Shown: positions 13,080-23,493 of the stretch, in pieces
Position numbering within the stretch: position 1 is the stretch's first letter
Layout of the letters: each line of letters opens with the position of its first letter
From: Hippophae tibetana
Taxonomy: Eukaryota > Streptophyta > Magnoliopsida > Rosales > Elaeagnaceae
DNA length: 64,000 nt
Direction: 5' to 3'
Assembly: GCA_037013495.1 (NCBI GenBank)
Contig: CM072811.1
Span: 28,419,659-28,483,658, forward strand
Notes under the pieces: model-generated
What the model was told of the DNA's origin: nothing
Database searches by the model: none
Seen by the model: the letters and a program-made list of their open reading frames with translations, nothing else
Made by a program: the position numbers and the translations under genes

Positions 13080-13672
13080 ACGGTTAATCACAATTAATGT
13101 TTATTTTTTAAATGTTATCCTAAATAAACTTTATTATGGTTTTAATTAATTAAAGATATTGTGGCTACTCCCTAATTAATTAAACTATATGAATCACTTA
13201 AATATTAACTAAATTCTTAGGCTCAATTATAGCATAAAACCATAAGTAATATTAATCTAATCCAAAATGTACAAATATTATATAACTTAAGATTGCATGT
13301 ATAAATAAATGACCATAAATTATACAAGCAAAAATAAATAATATAAGCACAAATTAAATTCACAAAGAGCCATTAATAGTTAATTCCATTATGCATAAAT
13401 TATTTAATCAAATTTCATATGTATAATAAAATATAAAATTTATACATACAAATACCAAAACAAATAATTTAAGCATAATGATTTAAACAAAAATAAATTT
13501 TAATGTGCCAAAAATCAATTAAATAAATGTCACATGTATAATAAACATTCTACACACGAAAAGCCTAAGTTAAATAAATTAATTACATTAAAATTATATT
13601 TGAATTTTTTTAAATAAAAATTAAATTTCGAATATGTATAATAATAAGCCTTGTATACAAAATGATACTAAA

Positions 13673-13744
13673 TCCTTCGTGGTCTAGTGGTTAGGATGCT
13701 AGACTCTCAGCCGTGAGACTTGGGTTTGATTCCCGACAACAACA
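13673..13744 (+). pseudogene. tRNA-Glu(CUC)-like pseudogene or SINE head
   Basis: The sequence aligns along its length with plant tRNA-Glu: A-box-like TGGTCTAGTGGTTAGG, anticodon loop around ACTCTCA (CUC), and a B-box-like GGTTTGATTCC. The acceptor stem does not close (5' TCCTTCG against a 3' end rich in ACAACAA) and the anticodon stem is mispaired. It is therefore probably a pseudogene or the tRNA-derived head of a SINE. It lies in the leader of copia element 1, in the opposite orientation. Confidence 0.5.
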
Positions 13745-14110
13745 AAAAATTCCCCTTTTTTCCCTCTAAGAAATCGTCTTCAACCTCCAAAGGGTCACAC
13801 GACTTGGTTTCGACCCGAATGGAGGCTCGATAATTTCTCGTGATTCCAGTGATGAAATTCAGTATTCTTTTTATCAAAATTTGAATCAAAAATGCCAAAA
13901 TAAAAAGAAGTTAATTCAAAAGTTCCAAGGAACGCTAATGACAAATTTGAATAATTTTTTTCATGGTTTTTCACGTTTTAATTAACAGAATCATTGGAAT
14001 ATCAATACTGAAATAATTTATAATTTCTATACTCATCAAACCGTGCTAAAAAAACCCAATTTTTTGGTCCCTCGATGAAACAGAGCAAAACATGAGTGTT
14101 TTCAAAACTA

Positions 14111-14121
14111 CTCTGATACCA
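14111..14121 (-). other. Primer binding site of copia element 1
   Basis: On the minus strand TGGTATCAGAG matches the start of the TGGTATCAGAGC primer binding site used by plant copia elements (complementary to the 3' end of initiator tRNA-Met). It sits 2 bp from the LTR edge at 14124, which fixes that LTR boundary. Confidence 0.8.
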
Positions 14122-14123
14122 AA

Positions 14124-14573
14124 TGAATGATCATAATTTGATCCAAAAACATTCATGGAAGCATTTAAACATGAATGTAAATATAACGAAAATAAAAAAG
14201 AATTGAAAACATACTTCTAGCCATTGATCAAGTTTCATCGTTGTAACACGGGAATTTAAAGGGTTTTCGATTTGATGTTTCAAAACCTTTCTTTGTTATT
14301 ACGATAGTGCAAATAACAATTAAATGAAAATAAATTGAATTCTCTCTCGGTTTTCATGCAGAGCAAGCTTTGGGACCAAATTGTACATATAGGCATATTT
14401 GAGTGCTCTGACCATCAAAGAGCAGAACAAACGTGAATTGAAATGCTACAAAACGTGGGTGAAATGATGAAGGTTATGGATCATTCTTCTGCCAATTGTG
14501 GCCCACACTCTGTTATGACCAACTGCTTGATTGGTTATCGAGCTTCCCGGAGAAGAAAACTTATCGTATTCAT
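14124..14573 (-). repeat. 5' LTR of copia element 1
   Basis: Begins TGAATGATCATAA on the plus strand next to the primer binding site and aligns with 7388-7764. The right edge is uncertain (near CGTATTCATA); the next sequence is the AT-rich block that also flanks the other LTR. Confidence 0.6.
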
Positions 14574-14578
14574 ATAGA

Positions 14579-14826
14579 TTTTGTTATTATTATGAATAAG
14601 AGTCTACTCACTTAGTATTTTTATTATTATTATAAAATTTATTAAATATTTTTATCATTATTTTATTTTAATTTAAAAATAAATTAATTTTCTTAATAAT
14701 TATTATAAATCTCATCTCTAATTTAATAATAAATTTTATTATAACAAACAATAAAATATAAACATAAAAATAAAAAATACAATTCCATTATAAATATATA
14801 AAAATACTCTTATTATTATTGAATGT
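14579..14826 (+). repeat. Right copy of ~250-bp AT-rich direct repeat
   Basis: Same sequence and orientation as 7143-7392, with small indels and substitutions. It immediately follows the right LTR of copia element 1. Confidence 0.75.
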
Positions 14827-14829
14827 AGT

Positions 14830-15630
14830 CCCCTACCATAAATGGAGATAGAGTTCTACTCTAACTTTTTCTTTACCTTTTTTTCTGTCTCTCTTCGTTC
14901 GTGTCTTTTTGTGTACATTTTACTTTAGCTTTTATTGTGTGATTCTCCGATTCATTATTGTTGATTTAAAAAAAATATTAGTAAAATTTTATTGAGTTAA
15001 ATTTTTATTTTTTAAAAAAGTAATAATTTCTCCTCTGAAGACAGTGTTTTGAATCCGAGCCAGTAATAAATCTTTCTGATTCTTTTGGCCATTTTCAAAG
15101 TACCCAATGAATTTAAGAAGACTGAAGAAAATGGAATTATAACTTTTAGACAAGTCCTTCCCAAAGGATTGGCTCATCAACCAATAAGAATGAGACAACC
15201 TTATACTATTTTCTGCTCTTACTACTAAGCCACAATGATTTTATTCTAGCCTATAGTTTCATAACGTTCTGTTCAATTTTTTTTTTATAAAAAGTTTAAA
15301 GTTCGAAGTGAAAACGATAATAAACATTGTCATAATTCACTAGTACTTCATGTCATTCACTGTCACTCACTAACTTGTTTTTCTTTAAAGCTTGCTACCT
15401 ATGTTTTTCAATATGAAATGCCTCAATCATTCTGTATTTTAATTTACAAACATTAATAGTGCATTGACCAGTAAAATAAAAATAATTTATTTTATTTAAA
15501 AAATTTGTTTAAATTTCAAATAATTTATTTTATTAGAATTCTAGTTTTTAAATATGACCTATCTCATATGAAAATTTTATCAATTATTATAAACTTTGCT
15601 CAACATTTTTTTATTTCCTAATTGCTTCCA
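14830..15630. other. AT-rich stretch, no gene seen
   Basis: About 800 bp with a pyrimidine-rich run near 14860-14930. One 69-codon minus-strand reading (14989-15198) has a mixed, protein-like composition, but I recognise no family and see no splice or promoter support. Confidence 0.45.
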
Positions 15631-15635
15631 TATTA

Positions 15636-15942
15636 TTCGTTTACCCTATGTATAGACGTCTAAAAATTTGGGGACATATAGTTACGTTGTTTTCAGTTCT
15701 TGCTCTTTAGGCTTCAATTCCGATCATCTTAACAACATTCATAGCTATTCCATCGTTCGTATTTCTTGGAGTTCCAATATTCCCAGGTTGTTTGCCTAAA
15801 GGATACGGGTCATTTGTAGTAATAGCTTTGTTTGCTGAAAATAGGTTATCTCCACCCGTCTTTCTGTTTTTTAATTTTAGATTTTTATAAAAAATCATTC
15901 TTACATTGTATATTGTGTGTTTGCATCAAAATAACCTCAAAA
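15636..15942 (+). repeat. Direct repeat, copy 1 (~305 bp)
   Basis: Begins TTCGTTTACCCTATGTATAG and recurs at 16286-16592 with about 90% identity and an offset of 650 bp. The unit includes a block that is open for about 50 codons on both strands in copy 1. I do not recognise the encoded sequence on either strand. Confidence 0.8.
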
Positions 15943-16285
15943 AGGAGTAATTTGCATCTCACAAGTCTTGCATTTTCTTTCAATTTTGTTTCATTCTTTT
16001 CGTTTTTGGATTTTGTTTCGTATTTTTTTAAAATTCATCGTATCTTTTTCTTTTCATTTTATATCTATGTTTAATCTTTATTTTATCTTCGAAAAACCAA
16101 CAGAGTTGTTATAGTACGCAGTTTTGAAAAAAAGTAAATAATCAGGGTTTTACCTTTATACTGTTATAACTTTTAATTCTTACATCGAAATGACTGTTAT
16201 ATTATATGAAATAGAAGCTTCTTTCGATTCCTACAAATACAATGGAGCATTATTTCAGTTCTCCTTGTTTTTGAACCCAAATTCC

Positions 16286-16592
16286 TTCGTTTACCCTATG
16301 TATAGTCGTCTAAATATTTGATCACATATAATTATGTTGTTTTCAGTTCTTGCTCTTTAGGGTTCAATTCCTATCATCTTAAAAACATTCATAGCTATTC
16401 CATCGTTCGTATTTCATGGAGTTCCATTATTCCCAGGTTGTTTGCCTAAAGGATACGCGTCATTTGTAATAAAAGCTTTGTTTGCTGATAATATGTTATC
16501 TCCACGCGTCTTTCTGTTTTTTAATTTTAGATTTTTATAAAAAATCATTATAACAATGTATATTGTGTGTTTCCATCAAAATCACCTCAAAA
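16286..16592 (+). repeat. Direct repeat, copy 2 (~305 bp)
   Basis: Second copy of the repeat at 15636-15942. It is followed within about 15 bp by a Ty3-type gag fragment, so the pair could be terminal or leader repeats of that fragment's parent element; this is not established. Confidence 0.8.
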
Positions 16593-16604
16593 TATTTAGA
16601 AGAA

Positions 16605-16965
16605 AAATATTTTGCAGGTCGAACCAGAGGAGAACGTCACCAAAGAGACCAAGAATCACAAGATTATCGTCTCAAAATTGACCTTCATGTTTTCTATAGA
16701 TATATGAATATAGATGATTTCTTGATTGGATTTTAGAGGTAGAACGATTCTTTGAAGTTATGGGGATTTTGGAGGAAAACAAGTCAAGCTAATAACCTAC
16801 CAACTCAAAAGAAGAGAAACAAAAGTAAATCGTATATGTCGAATTCTATTCTCCACTAAAAAATCATACAAGGATGAAGTTGTATACGATGTTATTGATA
16901 TGGATGCATGTCACATGTTATTGGAGAGACCATCGCAATACGAGGAGGTGAAAAAGGTAAAAAAA
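16605..16965 (+). pseudogene. Ty3/gypsy gag-protease deletion fragment
   Basis: The translation shows a gag-type block (DDFLIGF, then VERFFEVMGILEEN, with stops) that jumps directly to a protease-region block (SYKDEVVYDVIDMDACHML, then LERPSQY). In plant Ty3/gypsy elements these segments are separated by several hundred residues, so an internal deletion has joined gag to the protease region. The retained order and orientation agree with that family. It abuts the LTR remnant of copia element 2. Confidence 0.6.
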
Positions 16966-17198
16966 ATATTTTTTTTTGTTGTTGTATATTTTCTATATAG
17001 AGTTAGACTCCTTTAATATAGTTTAGATGCTTTAAATTTCGTTAAATAATAAAATATTGTGTACATTTATTATTGTTTAAACGTTGTATCCTAAAAGATA
17101 AGTTTCTGTTATTTTCAAACACTAATAGTGAGTGAAAAAAATTATTTTAAAAACATTGTGTGATACACAAACATCAATTATTATTTATTTAAATTATG

Positions 17199-17242
<44 letters not shown>

Positions 17243-17330
17243 ATTTTAATAAAATAATTTTATTCTTAAATTATTTTTTCGTGTATTATTTCTTAAAATC
17301 TTAAGATAATTTTTTCCCGTATTTTTTAGA
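16966..17330 (+). repeat. 5' LTR remnant of copia element 2
   Basis: Aligns with 36650-36940: the shared order is an AATATTTTTTTT run, CGTTGTATCCT, GTGAGTGAAAAAAATTAT-like, TTATTATTTATTTAAATT, a (TA)n tract and TAATAAAATAATTTTATT. The left edge is probably truncated. The exact right edge and primer binding site were not found. Confidence 0.6.
17203..17239. repeat. (TA)n microsatellite
   Basis: Uninterrupted TA dinucleotide run of about 18 units inside the 5' LTR remnant of copia element 2. The partner LTR has a much shorter tract at the same place. Confidence 0.95.
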
Positions 17331-17888
17331 AAAACAAATACAAATTTTTTTAACAAATTTTTTGAGATAAATAGATTACTTATAATATTTTATATTTATC
17401 TGTATTGTTATATATTTGTTTTGCTATATACATTTTATTATAATTGTCATTCAAATTTTATATCTTTATTAATTCATTTCATCATTTATTTAATATTAAT
17501 TTTACTCTTATATTAAATTACCACCACTTTATTTTACTTGGTTTCTCTATTGTTGTTATCATTAATTATTTTATATAATTATAATTTTTTGTACTATTAT
17601 TTTTATATTAAGTATATTTATTTTCTTTATTTATTTTGTGTTACTGATCTTTATTTTATTTACTTTATATGTTTATTTTATTTTTACTACATATTTTATT
17701 TTTATAATTTTATAAAAAAATTAAAATTATTTAATCATTATAATTAATGAAATAACAAATATATATGTAAATTAACATATTTCTATCATTTATTTATTAA
17801 ATTTTTTTAAAAAAATCTAAAACTTTATTTGGTAATTTTTTAAACTTGTATTGTTATTTGTGTATTTAATAGAAAAAAAAAAGAGATT

Positions 17889-19454
17889 ATGGAATCTGAA
17901 ATGACCACTCCAGTGTCGTGAACTGAAAACTCAATTGTGAATGTTATTAATCCAACTGTGGGTCATGGGGTAACCCTAATGTTATCGATTTATGTTCCAA
18001 TGAACCAAGTTGTGGCAGAGAAACAAAAGAAGTTTAATGACTTGAACTTTAAGAGATGGAAGAGTAAGATGATATTTTATCTCACCACCTTGAATTTAGC
18101 AAGGTTCTTGACTTAAGAAGCTCTCGATCAACCTAAGGGTGAACAAGATTGTCAGTCTGCTAATGTTTTTGAAACATGGAAGCATTCTGATTATCTATGT
18201 CAGAACTATCTTAAGCATAAGTGAATCAAAGTGTCTTTGAAAGACTTGCTAATAAGATTCAAAGTGAAAGAAAGACAACAATACTTCTTCTAAAAGAAGT
18301 TATATCATGTCAGCACTCAAGGCTAATATGATGAAACATAGTCAAAGTTCCAAACACAATAAGAATAAGGGTAAAGGAAAGTTGGGTAAAAGGTCTAAAT
18401 TGGGACCTAGAGAAGAAAATTTTAAGAAGTCAAGTTTTAGAGGGATTTCCTTTAAATGTTAGAGGATAGGGCATAAAGGCCTAGACTGTAGGTTTCTAAA
18501 AAGAAACAGAAACCGTGAGGCAAACATGGTTGATGACATTACTCATGATATCTCTAACATTGACTTGTGTGTAATTATTTCTGAGGTAAACTTGGTGGAA
18601 TCAAACCCAAAGGAGTGGTGGATTGACACTAGTGCAACAAGGCATGTATGCTTAGAGAAAAGGCTATTCACTACTTTTGAAGTAGTGAAAGATGGAGAGA
18701 AACTCTTCATGGGAAATTCTACGACATCATCCATTCAAGGGAAAGGCGATGTCAAACTAAAGATGACCTCTGGGAAGGAGTTTACATTAAACAATGTACT
18801 ATATGTGCCAAACATTTGTAAGAATCTCGTTTTTGGCTCATTGCTAAACATGCATGGCTTTTAGATGATGTTTGAATTTGATAAAGTCGTTGTGACTAAA
18901 AATAGGATGTTTGTGGGAAAATGATATGTATCTGATGGACTATTTATGCTCAATGTAATGACTGTAAAAGTTAAGAATATTAATAAGATTAATTCTTCCA
19001 CTTATTTGCTTGAGTCTTCAAACTTGTGACATGGTAGACTAAGTCATGTTAATTATGATACATTACGTAGACTAATTAATATGGAACATATACCTACATT
19101 CCAAATAGATTCAAAGCATAAGTGTGAGACTAAATGACTAGGTCATCATTTCATTCAATAGAAAGAAACACTGAACCATCTATAGTGATCTATGTGGTTT
19201 GAAATTTCTCCAAACAATGGGTGAAAATAAGTATTTTATTACTTTTGTTGATGATAGCACGAAATAAATCTGTGTATTTGCTTAAAAGCAAAGATGAAGC
19301 TATAGATAAATTTATTCTTTATAAAATATAAGTTGAGAATCAACTCAAAAAGAAGATCAAGGTATTACGTAGTGATTATACTGGTGAATATAAGGCACCG
19401 TTTGGTGAATTCTGTGCATAACACGGAGTTATTCATGAAACCATAGTGCCTTAT
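17889..19454 (+). pseudogene. Copia element 2 gag-protease-integrase N-terminal half
   Basis: Gag from about 17900 includes KKFNDLNFKRWKSKM and FYLTTLNLARFLT, broken by stops. A zinc-finger remnant (about 18450-18490, ending in KGLDC) has a stop. The protease at 18526-18864 is open for 112 codons with [12 protein letters not shown], where the catalytic DSGA motif reads DTSA. A pre-integrase block (HGRLSHVNYDTLRR) lies near 19030 and the integrase core near 19240-19450. The sequence ends at the insertion point of the Athila-type element. Confidence 0.8.
19450..19454 (+). repeat. Target-site duplication CTTAT, left
   Basis: CTTAT immediately before the LTR start TGATGAG; repeated at 35214-35218 after the LTR end TCATCA. 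A 5-bp duplication is the norm for Ty3/gypsy integration. Confidence 0.95.
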
Positions 19455-19744
19455 TGATGAGTGCTCAAAAAGCACTAAAATAACCATGATTTTATGTACC
19501 TTAATTGATTAAAAATACATATATTTATATGTTTTATCATATATTTATATAAATTTGTCTTTTTCGGAATCACGGGTATTTTTATTGTTTTTCAGGTATT
19601 TTGGCTTAAAAACGCAATGTAAAGACTTAAAGAGGAATATTTGAAGCAATACATCACAAATATATCAATAAATAAGTGAGAAAAGGTCAACAAACATGGA
19701 AAAATCGGACGAAATGGGTCGAAAAGGTCAAAAATGTCAAAAAG

Positions 19745-19960
19745 ACGGAAATCGCGCGTCGCAGCCCGGCCGTGCGCGCAGCCCAGCGCCCCAGCGCCCA
19801 GCCGCGCGCGCCCCAGCGCGCCCCAGCGCCCCATCCCGCGCGCGCCCGCGCGCGCTGGCACTGTTCACGCGCGCCGAGCTGCGCGCAGCGACAGCCCCAG
19901 CGCGCGCGCGCAGCGCCCAGCAGCCGCCCATCCGCGCGCCCAACGCGTTTTCGCCCCATT
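19745..19960 (+). repeat. GC-rich CAGCGCCC/GCGCGC block in LTR1
   Basis: A strongly GC-rich segment made of variants of CAGCGCCCAGCCGCGCGCGC inside an otherwise AT-rich LTR. It is the only part of the three LTRs whose length varies: LTR2 is 8 bp shorter, and the 3' LTR is 55 bp longer through an extra 23-bp unit and a 32-bp insertion. The long overlapping ORFs here on both strands are a by-product of GC content. Confidence 0.85.
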
Positions 19961-19963
19961 TTT

Positions 19964-20000
19964 CACGTGCAGCCGCCCCTGTGACGTCATGCTGACGTCA
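19964..20000 (+). promoter_or_regulatory. G-box and paired TGACGTCA (as-1/CRE-like) motifs in LTR1
   Basis: CACGTG at 19964-19969 and two perfect TGACGTCA palindromes at 19982-19989 and 19993-20000, start to start 11 bp, about one helical turn. A weaker TGATGACATCA follows. They lie about 90-110 bp upstream of the TATA box. TGACG pairs bind TGA-class bZIP factors in plants (as-1 element); activity here is inferred. The same set occurs at 21967-21985 and 33693-33711. Confidence 0.6.
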
Positions 20001-20090
20001 TTGATGACATCAGCAAGTCCAATACGCGTTTTTACATTTTTTAATATTTTTTTAACATTTTTTTACTCATTTTTTCTCTCCATCCTCACC

Positions 20091-20098
20091 TATAAATA
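20091..20098 (+). promoter_or_regulatory. TATA box of LTR1
   Basis: TATAAATA followed by a C run and a CT-rich stretch, the usual context of a plant LTR core promoter. The equivalent boxes lie at 22077-22084 and 33803-33810. Transcription would start about 25-35 bp downstream. Confidence 0.7.
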
Positions 20099-20869
20099 CC
20101 CCCCTTCCATTCACTTCAAATCACACCTTCAAAACTCACTTCTCTCTTCTTTCTTTCTCTCATTTCTTAGTTTTTAGTTTCTCTTAGTTTCTTTCTAAGT
20201 TTCTAAGCTTTTCTTAGTTTTTCTCTTAGTTTTTAGTTCAATTCTCTTAGGTTTAGTGTTCTTCTCTTTTTGAGAGGAACTTGTAATGTTTTTGTAATAA
20301 TTTAGATTTTTGATTCAATATATGGAAGTGCAAATTCCGCTCGGAGGTTTTCTAGCAACGGGAATAGCGTCGAAGATCTGTAAGGATTTTATTTTCTTTA
20401 CAGTTATTTTTATGCTTTATTCTTACATGTTATATTCAACTTGTCTGTGGTTAAATTTAACTATGCTAGCTGTTTAGTAAAAATGATGTAATAACGACGT
20501 TGTTATGCTTGCGAAATATTAAATAGGTAAAAATCTTTAAAATGAATTGATTTTGTTTTTATTCAAGATTTTATATTAAGAATGTTAGAGAGAAATATAT
20601 TATTTTTCATTACAAACTTAAACCCGAAAATTAGATTTTAAGGTTTAGTTATCCGGTCTAATTTAGAGTAGTGCTCTTTTATTTGTTGGTACAATCGCCC
20701 GGTAGTTAGAGTGAAACTCTATTTCAAAAGTTTTTATAAGAATTATTATGTGAAAATGTATTGACAACATGTTTTCAATAGTGGTTTTAAAACTTGAAAG
20801 TTAGTACTCGGATAATTAAATTCTTAAGTTTAATTTGGACACCTTGAATAATGTTTAAATTGTCTAACC

Positions 20870-21015
20870 CCACCAAAGGTGGCATTTAAATGGTTCATTT
20901 TCAATCTCTTAGAAAAAGGAATTAATTTAATTAAGCATATTAGTTATCAACCCCACCCATAGGTGTTAATTGATTTGTTTAGTTAACAAAGAATATCTAA
21001 CCCCACCAAAGGTGG
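20870..21015 (+). repeat. Repeated CCACC-AAA-GGTGG hairpin motifs in LTR1
   Basis: A perfect 5-bp stem hairpin CCACCAAAGGTGG occurs at 20870-20882 and again at 21003-21015, each preceded by TAACC. A related, imperfect ACCCATAGGTGT copy lies between them near 20955. All are downstream of the predicted start site and so would be in the RNA. The other two LTRs carry the same set. Confidence 0.6.
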
Positions 21016-21512
21016 TATTTATATAAAAAAGAGAGAATCAATAAAATGTCAATTTATATCTTTAATAACCTAGTTAATATGAGCAAGCATAATTAATTTA
21101 GTTATTATATCCATAAATACTCCGCTAATATAAATGATAAAAATTTGCATGAACATTTATTGAATCCGTATATATGTTTATTTCTAGATAATTATTTGAA
21201 TTTGTATCTATGTTTATTTTTATGATTTTAGATTATATTTAATTAATCTGTATATATGTTTTATTTTATGTTATTAGATTAGGAACACAAAAACCAAACT
21301 ATCGTGACAGGATGTTTAGGATTTAATTTCGTTTTTAAAAGGTTGAATAATAAGTTAAAAACCACATACATTCCTTCCTTAGATCGACCTTGGGAGTATA
21401 CTTATCATTTTCTATGAAATGATTCGTGCACTTGCGAGAGTTTTATAAATATTAAAACCAAAGTATTTGCGGGAATCGGCGATGCCGGTTTTCGTTCATC
21501 AAGTTTTTGGCG

Positions 21513-23487
21513 TATATTTATATGTTTTATCATATATTTATATAAATTTGTCTTTTTCGGAATCACGGGTATTTTTATTGTTTTTCAGGTATTTTGGCTT
21601 AAAAACGCAATGTAAAGACTTAAAGAGGAATATTTGAAGCAATACATCACAAATATATCAATAAATAAGTGAGAAAAGGTCAACAAACATGGAAAAATCG
21701 GACGAAATGGGTCGAAAAGGTCAAAAATGTCAAAAAGACGGAAATCGCGCGTCGCAGCCCGGCCGTGCGCGCAGCCCAGCGCCCAGCCGCGCGCGCCCCA
21801 GCGCGCCCCAGCGCCCCATCCCGCGCGCGCCCGCGCGCGCTGGCACTGTTCACGCGCGCCGAGCTGCGCGCAGCGACAGCCCCAGCGCGCGCGCGCAGCG
21901 CCCAGCAGCCGCCCATCCGCGCGCCCAACGCGTTTTCGCCCCATTTTTCACGTGCAGCCGCCCCTGTGACGTCATGCTGACGTCATTGATGACATCAGCA
22001 AGTCCAATACGCGTTTTTACATTTTTTAATATTTTTTTAACATTTTTTTACTCATTTTTTTCTCTCCATCCTCACCTATAAATACCCCCCTTCCATTCAC
22101 TTCAAATCACACCTTCAAAACTCACTTCTCTCTTCTTTCTTTCTCTCATTTCTTAGTTTTTAGTTTCTCTTAGTTTCTTTCTAAGTTTCTAAGCTTTTCT
22201 TAGTTTTTCTCTTAGTTTTTAGTTCAATTCTCTTAGGTTTAGTGTTCTTCTCTTTTTGAGAGGAACTTGTAATGTTTTTGTAATAATTTAGATTTTTGAT
22301 TCAATATATGGAAGTGCAAATTCCGCTCGGAGGTTTTCTAGCAACGGGAATAGCGTCGAAGATCTGTAAGGATTTTATTTTCTTTACAGTTATTTTTATG
22401 CTTTATTCTTACATGTTATATTCAACTTGTCTGTGGTTAAATTTAACTATGCTAGCTGTTTAGTAAAAATGATGTAATAACGACGTTGTTATGCTTGCGA
22501 AATATTAAATAGGTAAAAATCTTTAAAATGAATTGATTTTGTTTTTATTCAAGATTTTATATTAAGAATGTTAGAGAGAAATATATTATTTTTCATTACA
22601 AACTTAAACCCGAAAATTAGATTTTAAGGTTTAGTTATCCGGTCTAATTTAGAGTAGTGCTCTTTTATTTGTTGGTACAATCGCCCGGTAGTTAGAGTGA
22701 AACTCTATTTCAAAAGTTTTTATAAGAATTATTATGTGAAAATGTATTGACAACATGTTTTCAATAGTGGTTTTAAAACTTGAAAGTTAGTACTCGGATA
22801 ATTAAATTCTTAAGTTTAATTTGGACACCTTGAATAATGTTTAAATTGTCTAACCCCACCAAAGGTGGCATTTAAATGGTTCATTTTCAATCTCTTAGAA
22901 AAAGGAATTAATTTAATTAAGCATATTAGTTATCAACCCCACCCATAGGTGTTAATTGATTTGTTTAGTTAACAAAGAATATCTAACCCCACCAAAGGTG
23001 GTATTTATATAAAAAAGAGAGAATCAATAAAATGTCAATTTATATCTTTAATAACCTAGTTAATATGAGCAAGCATAATTAATTTAGTTATTATATCCAT
23101 AAATACTCCGCTAATATAAATGATAAAAATTTGCATGAACATTTATTGAATCCGTATATATGTTTATTTCTAGATAATTATTTGAATTTGTATCTATGTT
23201 TATTTTTATGATTTTAGATTATATTTAATTAATCTGTATATATGTTTTATTTTATGTTATTAGATTAGGAACACAAAAACCAAACTATCGTGACAGGATG
23301 TTTAGGATTTAATTTCGTTTTTAAAAGGTTGAATAATAAGTTAAAAACCACATACATTCCTTCCTTAGATCGACCTTGGGAGTATACTTATCATTTTCTA
23401 CGAAATGATTCGTGCACTTGCGAGAGTTTTATAAATATTAAAACCAAAGTATTTGCGGGAATCGGCGATGCCGGTTTTCGTTCATCA
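21513..23487 (+). repeat. Athila-type 5' LTR, inner truncated copy (LTR2)
   Basis: A 1975-bp copy lacking the first 65 bp of the LTR, so it has no TG terminus. It ends TTCATCA at 23487, directly before the primer binding site, and has its own TATA box at 22077. It matches the 3' LTR where LTR1 has one unique substitution (T at 21416). Confidence 0.93.
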
Positions 23488-23493
23488 AGTTTT

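Larger units (their letters stand above)
7388..14573 (-). mobile_element. Decayed Ty1/copia retrotransposon (element 1)
   Basis: The minus strand carries, from right to left, an LTR, an initiator-Met-type primer binding site, a long leader, gag, protease, integrase, RT and RNase H remnants, then the second LTR. Domain order with integrase before RT defines Ty1/copia. The two LTRs have diverged substantially, with indels of tens of bases, and coding frames are broken by many stops, so the insertion is old. The leader is enlarged by a foreign solo LTR (11979-13079) and carries a tRNA-Glu-like sequence (13673-13744). Confidence 0.85.
19455..21501 (+). repeat. Athila-type 5' LTR, outer copy (LTR1)
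   Basis: A 2047-bp LTR starting TGATGAGTGCTC and ending TTCATCA. It contains a GC-rich block (about 19745-19960), paired TGACGTCA motifs, a TATA box (20091), a pyrimidine-rich start region and a structured downstream part. It is followed by 11 bp (21502-21512) that copy the first bases after a normal LTR, including five bases of the primer binding site, before the second LTR begins. Confidence 0.93.

Noticed and set aside
15707-15898. 63-codon minus-strand ORF (LGKQPGNIGTP-type sequence)
   Set aside because: Copy 2 of the repeat has a stop in this frame, and the plus strand is equally open, so coding direction cannot be supported; reported only as a repeat.
17538-17747. Hydrophobic 69-codon ORF rich in Tyr, Phe and Ile
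   Set aside because: Low-complexity AT-rich DNA in the copia leader region; codons reflect base composition only.
19592-20177. Long overlapping ORFs on both strands rich in Arg, Ala and Pro (repeated at 21585-22081 and 33249-33807)
   Set aside because: They arise in the GC-rich LTR block, where stop codons are rare in every frame. They differ in frame between LTR copies and resemble no protein.
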